A DNA stretch of 64,000 nucleotides from Forficula auricularia (GCA_024734495.1 JALMQS010000729.1:1488001-1552000); one strand, 5' to 3'. Counted from the first letter of the stretch, positions 44,301 to 47,110 are shown. Numbers and translations: made by a program. Notes: generated from the sequence alone by a model not told the origin.

Positions 44301-46410
44301 TAAATATCTTTTTCAAATAAGCGCGGTCAAAAACATTCTCATTGATTTATCAATTATTCTTTGATATATTAATGAGAAAAATTATAAAATTCATTTCAAT
44401 TAAGATCAATTTGTATTTATTATTTTTATTTTTTAGCATGTTAATAATTTGCATATTTTTGAAATAATGAATTTTTGTTAAACATTCATTCTGTGCTGGC
44501 CCGCGTCGTGATATGAAAATTGAAATTGGCCCGTTGATAAAAGAAGTTGCCCACCCCTGTTCTAGAGTGTAACACTCGAGTCTTTTCCCCAAACCTGCTC
44601 GATTATAATATTTCCCCACACCACATATAATATAAATATTATCAAGTGGTAATTTATTCATTCATAATTCTTAATTTTTTAGGTCCGATCAACAAATTTC
44701 TCTCTGCCGATTTCTGGAAGCCCCTAAGTCGGATTAGTTTCTCTATTTATTTGATTCATTTATTTGTTCTCTTTTATAATTCGATCAGAGTCCGTACTTC
44801 TCAGTATCTTGATGAATTTACATTGGTAAATATAATCCTATCATATATATAAAAATAATTTTCTAATTTCTATTTAAGGGGGTTCGTTGACTGTTTATCA
44901 TTTTTATAAGAAAATTCTCAAATTTTTACCATCGAATCATTGATGCATTAAATATTTATTCCTGAAATTTGAAGTTGATCGTCTGTCCTATTACCGAGAA
45001 ATAAATTATTGAAAATTGTCCTTTTAACATGGAAGTAAATGGACCGAGCTTTTAAAAGGGCTATAACTTCTGTACAAATTATACCATTTTCAACAAATTT
45101 ATACAGATCAATAATTCAACTTTTATGAATCGAATGATACATTTTTCAATAGATTTGACAGTCTAGTTAATTTGTTATTTATAAATGTAAAAAATATAAA
45201 AAGTTATTTGCAGCCAACAGAATATAACAAAAGCACTAGTGTAGAACTCCACTCTATTTCTTGAAATCAGTTTTTGTGTTAAATAAATGTTTTTATAATG
45301 AGAAAAAAATTTATCTCAATATTCTTTTTATTAATATTATCAAAAAAAAGATTTTTATTCGAAATTAAGCTCATTATCAACAATTTTTTTTAATTAAAAA
45401 ATTTAGTAGGCAGAAGTTGTCACTCTGCAGAAATACAAAGATTTTTTCGAAAATCAACCAGATAGATAAGCTGTCCCGAACCTCCTTAATATAGGTGTTT
45501 ATTTATTTATTTTTATTAAATATTTAAAAAAATTTCACTAGATTCAGAATTATTTCGGAGAACTGGCCTTCATCACTCCTTGGGACTAATTATGGTATTT
45601 GGTAGTGGAAGCTCCATTTACACAAATTACAAAAATATTAACTTCCAAAGGTATTTATTTTTATTTCTGTATTAAATTTATTTTTACCTATATAATTTAA
45701 TATTAGATATTGGTATATAGGTGAAAGTAATGGACAGGCAGCCCAAGGATATTGAAGAAAGAAAAAATTATATCATATACAAATAAGGTGTCTTTTTATT
45801 GGGCTGTCATTCTTTTCTTTTTTTCCTCCTTTTTTTTTAAACTAACGTTTCAGAGATTCTTCCCTCCTTCTTCAGAGGTTTCAAAGGGTCACTTAAGGAA
45901 ACAAACAAGATGCTTCCTTCTTCTCTCCTTCAGCAGTGTTTGAAATTGTTTCCTTCCTTAGCAGAAGCATTAAAATAGAAAAAAAAATTCTATTTTAATG
46001 CTTCTGCTAGAAGGAAAAATTTCAAACACTGCTGAAAGGAGAGTAAGAAGCATTTGTTTGTTTCTTCAAGTGAACCTTTGAAACACGAAGAAGGAGAGAA
46101 TCTTCTGAACAGTTGGTTTTGAAAAAAAAAAGGAGAAAAAAAGAAAAGAATGACAGTTCAATAAAAAGACACCTTTTATTTGTATATGTGATAACCCTTC
46201 TTTCTTCACTATCCTTTGGGCTGCCTTCCATTACTTTCTTAGTTGAATGAAATTCTACCACTCTGTAAAATCTCCACTGAAGAGAAATTAGAGATATATA
46301 TATCTACTATTTTCCATTGTTAAAAAATGATTTTTTTTTTGCTTTCAAAAGGATTGACAGTTCAAGAGAAAAATCCCGAAAAAAATAAAACAAACATTGT
46401 TGTCTCATGA
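3100..46410 (+). CDS. NRF-6-like (nose resistant to fluoxetine) acyltransferase-3 family membrane protein, 13 exons
   Basis: Exons: 3100-3289, 24990-25213, 26554-26756, 28005-28093, 28161-28348, 32077-32237, 32460-32628, 36754-36950, 41497-41629, 41786-41969, 44683-44825, 45542-45650, 46352-46410. All junctions are GT-AG and every phase matches, giving 2049 nt (about 682 aa, normal for the family). The product has a hydrophobic N-terminus (signal peptide-like), a cysteine-containing NRF domain (to about residue 205), a first membrane helix in exon 4, then a multi-helix acyltransferase-3 domain opening with SSLDGIRVLSTFWVILTH; the His near residue 280 is the conserved family position. YLRLSPAYF, the C..SWYITADMHLF stretch and VEAPF near the end are family landmarks. 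The C. elegans family members affect drug and lipid uptake; the substrate here is unknown. Oddities: a 21.7 kb first intron full of transposons, and an in-frame TAA at 45587-45589. Confidence 0.85.
3369..3592. repeat. Family C fold-back repeat, copy 1
   Basis: Inverted arms carry agagtgtgtcttctgctgg and its complement. The interior holds a hammerhead-like motif. Other copies: 5305-5525, 19037-20585 (interrupted), about 24481-24650, and 56045-56205. Confidence 0.8.
3463..3497 (+). ncRNA. Hammerhead-like motif with perfect helix II, mutated core
   Basis: TTGATGA, one base, then a perfect 6-bp helix (GAGGGC/GCCCTC with AAA loop), GAAAT, TATA, GTC. The first core base is T rather than C, and GAAAC has become GAAAT, so this copy is probably inactive while keeping the helix. 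Confidence 0.4.
3593..3887. other. No recognisable feature
   Basis: AT-rich intronic sequence. Confidence 0.5.
3984..4490 (-). pseudogene. hAT transposase C-terminal part, broken
   Basis: The minus strand of 3984-4203 reads NAAVERVFSLGNDYWSSEKS and then KLSVKTLSAVLTVKFN, the hAT C-terminal dimerisation motif (A-x-VER-x-FS). An upstream piece (4304-4489) in a different frame ends NLYLNEEMER. The two parts are separated by a frame change, and the catalytic core is missing. Confidence 0.72.
4667..4698 (-). ncRNA. Hammerhead-like ribozyme motif (CGTC type)
   Basis: On the minus strand: CTGAAGA, one base, helix GGAGG/CCTCC, GAAAC, GTC. All core bases of a hammerhead are present except that one base is unpaired between CTGAAGA and helix II. 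Helix III has no loop, so pairing between two copies through ACGT would be needed. Confidence 0.4.
4888..4919 (+). ncRNA. Hammerhead-like ribozyme motif (CGTC type), mirror copy
   Basis: The inverted partner of the motif at 4667-4698, with an identical core and helix II on the plus strand. An RNA read from either strand would contain one sense motif. Confidence 0.4.
5305..5525. repeat. Family C fold-back repeat, copy 2
   Basis: Inverted arms agagtgtgtcttctgctgg and complement; it carries the TATA-loop hammerhead-like motif on the minus strand. Confidence 0.8.
5373..5407 (-). ncRNA. Hammerhead-like ribozyme motif (TATA-loop type)
   Basis: On the minus strand: CTGATGA, one base, a 4-bp helix (GAGG/CTTC), GAAAC, loop TATA, GTC. 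GAAAC-TATA-GTC is the arrangement expected of a type I hammerhead with a tiny helix III. Confidence 0.45.
5710..5906. mobile_element. Fold-back MITE, PIF-Harbinger-like
   Basis: Nearly perfect inverted arms start ggcccggttgtatgtcgc, with a short unpaired centre around 5798-5816. The flanking TAA (5707-5709 and 5907-5909) fits a 3-bp target duplication. Removing the insert restores the CTGAAGATGGGTTAGTCACC sequence seen intact at 5946. Confidence 0.7.
5946..5976 (+). ncRNA. Degenerate hammerhead-like motif (ATAT type)
   Basis: CTGAAGA, T, helix GGG-x-CC, then TGAAATATAT. It has the same layout as 38352-38385 but a weaker helix. Confidence 0.25.
6061..7375. other. AT-rich intronic sequence with two short tandem repeats
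   Basis: A unit of about 43 bp (ttcaaaggc...atttagaactca) repeats about twice at 6569-6655. An 18-bp unit (aagaattgttttgttgtt) repeats about 4.5 times at 6893-6975. No coding potential that I can support. Confidence 0.6.
6893..6975. repeat. 18-bp tandem repeat
   Basis: About 4.5 near-identical copies of aagaattgttttgttgtt; the last unit is mutated. It makes an artificial KQFLTT repeat on the minus strand. Confidence 0.85.
7376..8025 (+). repeat. Family A dispersed repeat, copy 1
   Basis: It runs from tatcatacagggtatgg to ggatggccagatcagaac. All copies share a head, a tttttcgagataat block, a gtcYgtcYgtc microsatellite, one to three units around accaaattttgtatacat separated by poly-G runs, and a tail. 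Confidence 0.85.
8118..8556. mobile_element. Tigger/pogo-type MITE
   Basis: The TIRs CAGTCCACTCTCTATAATTC and, inverted at the right end, CAATAGACTCTCGATAATTC are typical of pogo/Tigger elements. TA flanks both ends (8116-8117 and 8557-8558). Subterminal 'ataattcgaa' repeats are abundant and there is no transposase. Confidence 0.85.
8557..8888. other. No recognisable feature
   Basis: AT-rich intronic sequence. Confidence 0.5.
8889..9576 (+). repeat. Family A dispersed repeat, copy 2
   Basis: Complete copy from ttaccatacagagtatgg to cagaacacgtcagctt, with two internal accaaattttgtatacat units. Confidence 0.85.
9577..10028. other. No recognisable feature
   Basis: Contains a 13-base G run near 9729. 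The short ORF is not similar to anything that I recognise. Confidence 0.5.
10441..11036 (+). other. R2-clade element 5' UTR
   Basis: About 600 bp before the first usable ATG. It starts with interleaved complementary segments (10461-10524) and becomes GC-rich after about 10650. R2 elements often begin with a self-cleaving HDV-like ribozyme; I can show complementarity but not that fold. Confidence 0.5.
10461..10524 (+). ncRNA. Candidate pseudoknot at the R2-clade 5' end
   Basis: gtgtatgcg (10461-10469) pairs with cgcatacac (10493-10501), and gggagac (10469-10475) pairs with gtctccc (10518-10524). The order is A, B, A', B', the pseudoknot order of the P1 and P2 helices in HDV-like ribozymes. 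The expected P3 and P4 helices are weak or absent. Confidence 0.3.
11037..11820 (+). pseudogene. R2-clade ORF, part 1: zinc finger and Myb-like DNA-binding region
   Basis: The frame from ATG 11037 reads CPHCSKAFTSKRGLGIHCSR..H, a CX2CX12HX4H zinc finger like the single finger of some R2 lineages. A W-x-x-EEE-x-x-LARLE...RTLGSIKGKRK segment follows, resembling the R2 Myb domain, then an acidic linker. These domains bind target DNA in R2. The frame continues past the G6 run at 11815-11820 into non-homologous residues, while the R2-like sequence resumes in another frame (RRRASRAAYNRMQGKWFKNK), marking the first frameshift. One finger rather than three is relevant to target choice. Confidence 0.82.
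11821..13196 (+). pseudogene. R2-clade ORF, part 2: reverse transcriptase
   Basis: The frame continues with PITVNSVVARQLSRILLRRL, DISKAFDTILHQPLMD, GRGVRQGDPLSPFLFNLA and SFADDVVL, the RT core motifs including the F-ADD catalytic site. A thumb-like region follows, ending DRKIRSFVRSILKLP. RT copies the element RNA at the nicked target (target-primed reverse transcription). The R2-like protein then changes frame at the C4 run 13194-13197. All catalytic Asp residues visible here are intact. Confidence 0.88.
13197..13270 (+). pseudogene. R2-clade ORF, part 3: short linker segment between two frameshifts
   Basis: DTPLGYFHSKIRDGGLGLQS, highly conserved in R2 proteins, is readable only in a third frame between the C4 run and about 13255-13272, where the frame shifts again to PLLVHNRLNKM. 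Confidence 0.75.
13271..14146 (+). pseudogene. R2-clade ORF, part 4: CCHC motif and restriction-like endonuclease
   Basis: The last frame carries CRAGCRKTETTGHILQSC, the CX3CX7HX4C motif of R2 proteins, and KPDIVAKDGSGTVWVLD, the PD-x(n)-D endonuclease core. This nuclease nicks the target DNA to prime reverse transcription. The reading frame stops at 14144-14146. The domain looks intact, so the copy is young or its frameshifts are sequencing errors. Confidence 0.88.
14147..14335 (+). other. R2-clade element 3' UTR
   Basis: AT-rich after the stop, then a GC-richer end (ggaggcccccacctgcgtgg) and cgaaaaa before family A sequence resumes. R2 proteins recognise the 3' UTR RNA for priming. Confidence 0.6.
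14553..15118. repeat. Second copy of the duplicated segment at 466-1132
   Basis: Closely matches 466-1132 and ends inside the RT fragment (ggctctatattgggacca), where family B copy 3 begins. Confidence 0.8.
15116..15895. repeat. Family B fold-back repeat, copy 3
   Basis: Starts accgacttcaaaaaagg with the tail inverted relative to copy 2, then left arm, core (tataagcgagcataccc), right arm and a partial second tail. It is inserted into the RT fragment. Confidence 0.85.
16015..16400 (+). mobile_element. Helitron fragment (5' end present, 3' end missing)
   Basis: Starts TCTATATATATATAAAATTA and shares 300 bp (tcacgccaaattttggttg...) with the complete Helitron at 19097-19497. The 3' hairpin and CTAG end are absent. 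Confidence 0.7.
16440..16630 (+). repeat. Family A-related units
   Basis: Two accaaattttgtatacat units with 'ggctagaaatgcaaaaa', diverged from the main family A; related units lie at 19860-20260, about 20640-20700 and 46735-46780. Confidence 0.65.
16625..16775. repeat. G-rich low-complexity block
   Basis: Irregular ggtgg/gggg-rich sequence; its complement-like C-rich partner is at 46562-46735, next to the same family A-related unit. Four or more G runs could form a G-quadruplex. Confidence 0.6.
16850..17245. repeat. Fold-back repeat
   Basis: gttgcagtaaaattccg...aagaacgggttctcactag on the left mirrors actagtaagtacccgtt...tttactgcaac on the right, around a centre near 17035. The inner arms carry the family A-related phrase aactcaaccaacatcagt. 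Confidence 0.75.
17265..18460. repeat. Family B fold-back repeat, copy 4
   Basis: Complete palindrome plus the long tail; it contains an extra block at 17771-18010 absent from copy 2. Confidence 0.85.
17771..18010 (+). repeat. Family L insertion in family B copy 4
   Basis: ccaattattttacattaat...ccggagatcacttctccacc... recurs at 46930-47110 (+) and 49620-49815 (-). Copy 2 of family B lacks it, so it is a separate inserted repeat. Confidence 0.7.
18461..18765. other. No recognisable feature
   Basis: Unique-looking sequence, slightly GC-richer at 18475-18540, without a supportable ORF. Confidence 0.5.
18766..18970. repeat. Fold-back repeat
   Basis: gtcagtaatgcactaaaaag on the left is mirrored by ttagtgcattactgac on the right, with arms of about 80 bp. 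Confidence 0.7.
19097..19497 (-). mobile_element. Non-autonomous Helitron, complete
   Basis: On the minus strand it starts TCTATATTTATATAAAATTA and ends with a GC hairpin (ggccgccgagggcgggcc) followed by CTAG. It is inserted between A and T without target duplication, as Helitrons do. Removing it restores the family C sequence. Confidence 0.85.
19514..20491. mobile_element. hAT-type MITE
   Basis: Ends CAGGGGTGGACTC and, inverted, CAGAGGTGGCCAC. The flanking 8-mers ctatagag and ctatagac are a 7/8 target duplication. The interior near the ends contains the 'ctcgcgagtcgc'-type sequence also seen in the hAT MITE at 54130. Confidence 0.8.
19731..20392. mobile_element. Tc1/mariner-like TIR element nested in the hAT MITE
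   Basis: TIRs of more than 60 bp start CAGGGTGGGGCATAAAGATC, with TA on both sides. The inside consists of inverted family A-related units with poly-G/C runs and no transposase. Confidence 0.8.
20586..20884. other. Diverged family A-related unit and unique sequence
   Basis: Near 20640-20700 there is a weak match to the accaaattttgtatacat unit on the minus strand; nothing else is recognisable. Confidence 0.45.
20885..21605. repeat. Family B fold-back repeat, copy 5
   Basis: Complete: accgacttcaaaaaattaaa, core (tataagcgagcgtaccaac), right arm, tail, gaagtcggttaaaaa. Confidence 0.85.
21736..21843 (+). pseudogene. THAP domain N-terminus, truncated
   Basis: ATG 21736 opens MGFSNCCIVNCKNTKKSSDS followed by KFYRFPTARHKL, the C-x(2-4)-C...F-x-FP pattern that starts THAP DNA-binding domains. 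The domain stops before its conserved W and C-x-x-H, where it meets an opposing coding remnant. In arthropods THAP domains are common in transposon-derived proteins. Confidence 0.65.
21829..22984 (-). pseudogene. YqaJ-like recombinase/nuclease domain remnant, split by a solo LTR
   Basis: On the minus strand, 22984 to about 22838 reads SSPYFTQCKIQMYVSDTNEC and FIYSPIENGSICIPVKRDEK. After the insertion, 22018-21829 continues LKCEEFYFNNYLKELCG. Removing the LTR and one target copy makes EEVV-LKCEEF continuous. The Q-x-QMYV...D-FIYSP pattern is that of YqaJ-type exonuclease domains found in arthropod transposon proteins. The catalytic N-terminal half is missing, and it points head-on towards the THAP fragment. 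Confidence 0.65.
22024..22832. mobile_element. Solo LTR of an LTR retrotransposon
   Basis: It begins TGTTGAAAG and ends TTTGAACA, so it has TG...CA ends with a short inverted repeat. A perfect 5-bp duplication ACTAC flanks it (22019-22023 and 22833-22837). It cleanly interrupts a readable coding remnant. The superfamily (Gypsy or BEL) cannot be decided without internal sequence. Confidence 0.8.
22985..23335. other. AT-rich intronic sequence with a TA microsatellite
   Basis: A TA dinucleotide run lies at about 23266-23321; a shorter run follows at about 23897-23921. Nothing else is recognisable. Confidence 0.6.
23336..23700 (+). mobile_element. Helitron-like repeat, family H, copy 1
   Basis: Starts tcctatataataaaaatgaa, with aatttctgtttcattgtaag and agatctctcaaatgcc; it is the inverse of 56205-56546 and 48700-49003. 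A TC start with TATA-like sequence is typical of Helitron 5' ends; no 3' hairpin is visible. Confidence 0.55.
23701..24480. other. No recognisable feature
   Basis: AT-rich intronic sequence; the part around 23760-23880 resembles the inverted ends at 37248 and 40463 (aaaaagtttcagccaa). Confidence 0.45.
24481..24731. repeat. Family C fragment next to a Helitron 3' end
   Basis: 24481-24650 is a diverged family C arm (gtctgctgctggaa, cctcttcatcaatctattac). 24655-24731 ends with the hairpin aggcccgccaaaggcggacc and CTAG then T, a Helitron 3' terminus. Confidence 0.65.
24990..25213 (+). CDS. NRF-6-like exon 2 (NRF domain)
   Basis: The acceptor is TTTCAG ending at 24989 and the donor GTAATT begins at 25214. 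The exon encodes YDATGKEPSGILDGNIYSLG then FDQCLKV and QYCLAMF. The M-DA-GK-P-G-L-GN and D-C pattern is diagnostic of NRF-6 proteins. It ends in phase 0. Confidence 0.88.
25472..26105. mobile_element. Snap-back mariner: two inverted copies of a transposase 3' part
   Basis: Ends ttaggttggtaagaaaat and the inverted ttgattggtaggaaaata are mariner-like. Arms of about 250 bp are inverted copies of the same transposase end. The minus strand of 25652-25921 reads HPGYSSDLSPIDYHFYKHLD, the mariner 'YSPDLAP-D-H-F' motif with the third catalytic Asp region. Confidence 0.78.
26106..26553. other. Intron 2 sequence, nothing recognisable
   Basis: Slightly GC-richer than average, but without a repeat or domain that I can name. 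Confidence 0.45.
26554..26756 (+). CDS. NRF-6-like exon 3 (end of NRF domain)
   Basis: Acceptor AAAAG ends at 26553 and donor GTATGT begins at 26757. It encodes WGVCVPASCSHFDIQVLL, the W-G-(I/V)-C-(V/L)-P-x-S-C signature of the NRF domain, followed by KDACSI. A donor four bases downstream is possible, but only this one gives a phase that keeps exon 4 hydrophobic. Confidence 0.8.
26757..27425. other. Intron 3 sequence with a hAT-type end
   Basis: Near 27100-27136, ttcctggatccgcccttg is the right end of the hAT MITE type seen complete at 52010-52305. Its left partner is not evident. A C run precedes it. Confidence 0.5.
27426..27700 (+). repeat. tRNA-like SINE
   Basis: The head has a promoter-like A box (gtgggccagtggttaga) and B box (gctggttcgagactgag), followed by a unique body and an A-rich tail (gaagaagaataaataataa). 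This is the layout of a tRNA-derived SINE. Confidence 0.7.
28005..28093 (+). CDS. NRF-6-like exon 4 (first membrane helix)
   Basis: TTTACAG precedes and GTAAGT follows. In the phase set by exon 3 it encodes LSPLIMIVLLVIWSSIKYS, a membrane helix that normally sits between the NRF domain and the acyltransferase domain. The same phase joins exon 5 without a stop. Confidence 0.72.
28161..28348 (+). CDS. NRF-6-like exon 5 (start of acyltransferase-3 domain)
   Basis: TTCTTTAG precedes and GTATAG follows. It encodes the SFSLQNN...LF...SLDGIRVLSTFWVILTH block that opens the acyltransferase-3 domain in this family, including the conserved Arg and His. Confidence 0.88.
28614..29200. mobile_element. 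TIR element with CCGCGACATTTC ends, copy 1
   Basis: TIRs of about 30 bp (ccgcgacatttcagcccc...) are followed by degenerate repeats of 'ccgacaaaatatc'. Inside lie a near-perfect hairpin (28945-29113, ggttcggttaatatat...) and two copies of a gtgtgtttgattag unit. I recognise no superfamily and see no clear target duplication. Confidence 0.7.
29828..30663 (+). repeat. Family A dispersed repeat, copy 4
   Basis: Complete copy with three internal accaaattttg units instead of two, each followed by a poly-G run. Confidence 0.85.
30664..31540. other. Intron 5 sequence, nothing recognisable
   Basis: AT-rich, with C/G runs near 30930 and 31100 and the inner inverted segment near 31148. Confidence 0.45.
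32077..32237 (+). CDS. NRF-6-like exon 6
   Basis: The acceptor is ATATAG and the donor GTAACG. The phase-0 reading gives SWFINTSLCTDSFLLLGGFL, equivalent to the family's 'N-x-x-x-x-DTFF-x-SG' helix, then a basic loop ending RYL. It is too divergent to stand out as a long ORF but phases and family order support it. Confidence 0.8.
32460..32628 (+). CDS. NRF-6-like exon 7
   Basis: Acceptor TTTTAG and donor GTAGGT. Joined to exon 6 it makes the landmark YLRLSPAYF, then GNGPLWDLHW and a C...SW..N.LYLN.F block typical of the family. Confidence 0.87.
32766..32850 (-). repeat. tRNA-like SINE fragment
   Basis: ggcaggctcgaacccgggcc is the complement of a B box (ggttcgagcc). It is cut by the TIR element starting at 32852. 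Confidence 0.5.
32852..33561. mobile_element. TIR element with CCGCGACATTTC ends, copy 2
   Basis: Same ends and subterminal 'gacaaaatatc' array as 28614-29200, inverted inside, with three gtgtgtttgattag-type units and a different centre (33190-33360). It lies in NRF intron 7. Confidence 0.7.
33562..34317. other. Intron 7 sequence, nothing recognisable
   Basis: Short repeated phrases (ttgatttttcgacatatatga, aattttatt...) hint at diverged satellite-like repeats, but no unit can be fixed. Confidence 0.4.
34318..34935 (+). repeat. Dispersed repeat with tRNA-like module, copy 1
   Basis: Matches 61488-62075 along its length (gccctggcgggcagcgtctc ... ctaagcgttgtta). The tRNA-like part (34795-34861) has a B box ggttcgattct and is followed by a short hairpin (ttagagaaatttctctaa). 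Confidence 0.75.
34936..36753. repeat. Intron 7 sequence including a 1.2 kb inverted-end element
   Basis: ttagctttattcgttttgga at 35097 is mirrored at 36293-36312, suggesting an element of about 1.2 kb. Inside lies a diverged family C fragment (about 35475-35890, ttctgctggaaaaataa) with a C14 run. The rest is AT-rich. Confidence 0.5.
36754..36950 (+). CDS. NRF-6-like exon 8
   Basis: TTTACAG precedes and GTGAGT follows. It encodes CMIQSWYITADMHLFLLAPL, the highly conserved C-x-x-x-(S/T)-WYL-x-DMQ-like motif, and another membrane helix. It ends in phase 2 and is completed by exon 9 (Pro). Confidence 0.88.
38352..38385 (-). ncRNA. Hammerhead-like motif (ATAT type)
   Basis: On the minus strand: CTGAAGA, T, helix GGG/CCC with CTTATA loop plus flanking C, then GAAATATATA. 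It follows the general layout with T in place of C after GAAA; the cleavage triplet could be ATA. Confidence 0.3.
38554..38667 (+). pseudogene. Transposon-linked protein fragment with CDGIGGTIKR motif
   Basis: The frame reads CDGIGGTIKRAASRASLQLP then VDEQITHPTIYMGF to a TAA. I recall a C/V-DG-(I/V)-GG-(T/S)-(V/I)KR motif in uncharacterised, repetitive invertebrate proteins, probably transposon-carried. The function is unknown. A second piece follows at 39115 after an inserted retroposon end. Confidence 0.45.
38680..39112 (+). mobile_element. 3' end of an unidentified retroposon with A-rich tail
   Basis: A non-AT-rich block ends in a run of aaataaat-type repeats (39083-39118), as at the 3' ends of non-LTR elements. 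It separates the two halves of the coding remnant. No RT motif is present. Confidence 0.5.
39115..39315 (+). pseudogene. Second part of the CDGIGGTIKR protein remnant
   Basis: The frame reads FSPEEDYNKAVNDLTDRFSK then IKTIEGTQQFHSVISI and ends TAA near 39315. The RF-K-x-x-TI-GT-x-x-H order is what I would expect downstream of the DGIGG motif in the same protein type, and the two pieces share the inverted flanking blocks. Confidence 0.4.
39474..40206 (+). repeat. Family A dispersed repeat, copy 5
   Basis: Complete copy from tactttaccatacagggt to cagaacacctcagctt, lying inside the 3.2 kb inverted-end element. Confidence 0.85.
40473..41353 (+). mobile_element. Mariner transposon, degenerate
   Basis: TIR-like ends share agtccgtaggat, with TA at both sides. 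The broken transposase reads ETKQWLDKHYPNSAP, WIAEFKRGRTST, HKLVINDRKLKVHELADIVK and YVTMDETWLHYYTPESK, the mariner HTH and first-Asp region. The second and third catalytic Asp regions are deleted. Confidence 0.85.
40700..41167 (+). pseudogene. Mariner transposase, broken
   Basis: Frames change several times. LKVHELADIVKISDGSGFTI and VTMDETWLHYYTPESKR are intact mariner motifs (helix-turn-helix region and the first Asp of D,D34D). The C-terminal half is lost, so it is inactive. Confidence 0.8.
41497..41629 (+). CDS. NRF-6-like exon 9
   Basis: Acceptor TTTTTCAG, donor GTAAGA. It encodes EKIYGFVRWIYMNTFCRIFP and YSLGLIFGHWFY, matching the family's 'Y-x-KP-x-x-R-x-x-P-Y-x-x-G-x-x-x-G' segment. 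Confidence 0.87.
41786..41969 (+). CDS. NRF-6-like exon 10
   Basis: TTTTTAG precedes and GTAATT follows. It encodes a membrane helix (MLIIGWIIGLGCL) and FHRAIWSFGVAWLIFACHF, the conserved R-x-x-W-x-x-x-(V/L)-x-W-(I/L) motif near the end of the domain. Confidence 0.87.
41970..42739. other. Intron 10 sequence with a short shared block
   Basis: 42057-42140 repeats the block at 1815-1890. The rest is not recognisable. Confidence 0.45.
42740..44400. repeat. Direct and inverted copies of a 180-bp unit around a mariner
   Basis: aaccgaatgctttccacatt... at 42745-42915 recurs in direct orientation at 44110-44300, and its last part again in inverted orientation at 44335-44395. The mariner lies between the direct copies. 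Confidence 0.65.
43163..44088 (+). mobile_element. Mariner transposon, degenerate (second type)
   Basis: TIRs CTACTGTATGGGCAATAAAT and, inverted, CTACTGTGGGCAATAAATAG with TA at each side. The N-terminus reads MSEIIQQKFHYYFVMRNQIS and FDWYKLFKEGRERVDD. After an internal deletion, IREFFAKNSINIVPQPPYSP and DLAPCDFWLFSKLKRPL are readable. Several frameshifts show that it is dead. Confidence 0.85.
44683..44825 (+). CDS. NRF-6-like exon 11
   Basis: Acceptor TTTTTTAG, donor GTAAAT. It encodes GPINKFLSADFWKPLSRISF then SIYLIHLFVL, the conserved 'FLS-x-x-x-(F/W)-x-PLSR-(L/I)-(S/T)Y-x-x-YL-x-H' motif. Confidence 0.88.
44866..45541. other. Intron 11 sequence, nothing recognisable
   Basis: AT-rich sequence preceding exon 12. 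Confidence 0.45.
45542..45650 (+). CDS. NRF-6-like exon 12, with in-frame stop and apparent compensating frameshifts
   Basis: Acceptor CACTAG, donor GTATTT. The frame opens IQNYFGELAF and closes VEAPFTQITKILTSK, both as expected. Between them this frame has TAA at 45587-45589, while the expected helix-like residues (SLGLIMVF) lie one frame over, about 45577-45601. A one-base loss and a one-base gain within about 30 nt would explain this, either as assembly errors or as real mutations ending the protein at about residue 642. Confidence 0.7.
45722..46245. mobile_element. Hammerhead-like fold-back element, copy 2 (degenerate)
   Basis: Arms start gtgaaagtaatgg..caggcagccc and end with the complement. 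It lies in the intron between the last two NRF exons. Its motif on the minus strand (45845-45875: CTGAAGA...GAAACGTT) has a mutated helix, and the opposite one is more decayed. Confidence 0.6.
46352..46410 (+). CDS. NRF-6-like exon 13 (short cytoplasmic tail and stop)
   Basis: A pyrimidine-rich tract and CAAAAG precede. In the phase set by exon 12 it encodes a 19-residue hydrophilic tail (LTVQEKNPEKNKTN...) ending TGA at 46408-46410. It is short, so the support comes mainly from phase and position. Confidence 0.6.
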
Positions 46411-46929
46411 AAATAGAGCTGATAATAAGCTTTCTTTTGCTCCTGCAATTATTAGACGAAAACGAGAAGATTAATTTTTGAACATATCATCTATTATTTA
46501 TAGTACTAATACCGATGATGCTCGGCAACTTTTTGCTTCAGTTAAAAGCTATATATTAATCTCCCGAACCCCCACCTCGCCCCCGACCCCCACCACTTCA
46601 CCCCTCCTGCACCCCTCCACCCACCACCCCACTCCGCCCCACTCCCGAAACCACTTCCCTCGCTCCCTTACCCTCCACCACTGCACCCCCACATCTCCCC
46701 ACCGTCACCTCCACTCGCCCCCGCCCCCTCACCCAGTTTTTGCATTTCAAGTCTTGTAGTGGCCCACAGATTATGTGTATATGTATGTATACATGTATAG
46801 GTATATAAATAAATACCGTATAATAATTTTTTTTAATTAAATAACAATTTTTGAGTTCATCAATTAAATTGCCAAATTCTAATACAGAAAAATACGCTTG
46901 TGGGATTTAAAATTCGATTTTTAATCAAT
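46411..46929. repeat. 3' flank of the NRF-6-like gene and a C-rich low-complexity block
   Basis: 46562-46735 is C-rich (cccccacc, cacccc) and mirrors 16625-16775. It is followed by a family A-related unit (gcatttcaagtcttg). The apparent Pro/Thr-rich ORF is a product of composition. Confidence 0.6.
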
Positions 46930-47110
46930 TAAATTTTTAAATTTTATTGAACCAATTATTTTACATGAATTAATGTATACATTGTATTTGAGCTTCGACT
47001 TCGGAGATTACTTCTCCACCATCGACTGTCCTTGATCATCTTTTTAGTCCTTGTTTTTAATAAGAGGAAAAAACTAATTAAATAAAAAAACCTCTTTTCC
47101 GATAATATTT
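46930..47110 (+). repeat. Family L repeat
   Basis: Matches 17771-18010 and the inverted 49620-49815 (ccggagattacttctcc..., aataagaggaaaaa...). Confidence 0.7.

Noticed and set aside
46478..46759. Pro/Thr/His-rich 93-codon frame
   Set aside because: It is a by-product of the C-rich low-complexity block; no domain, start context or splice support.
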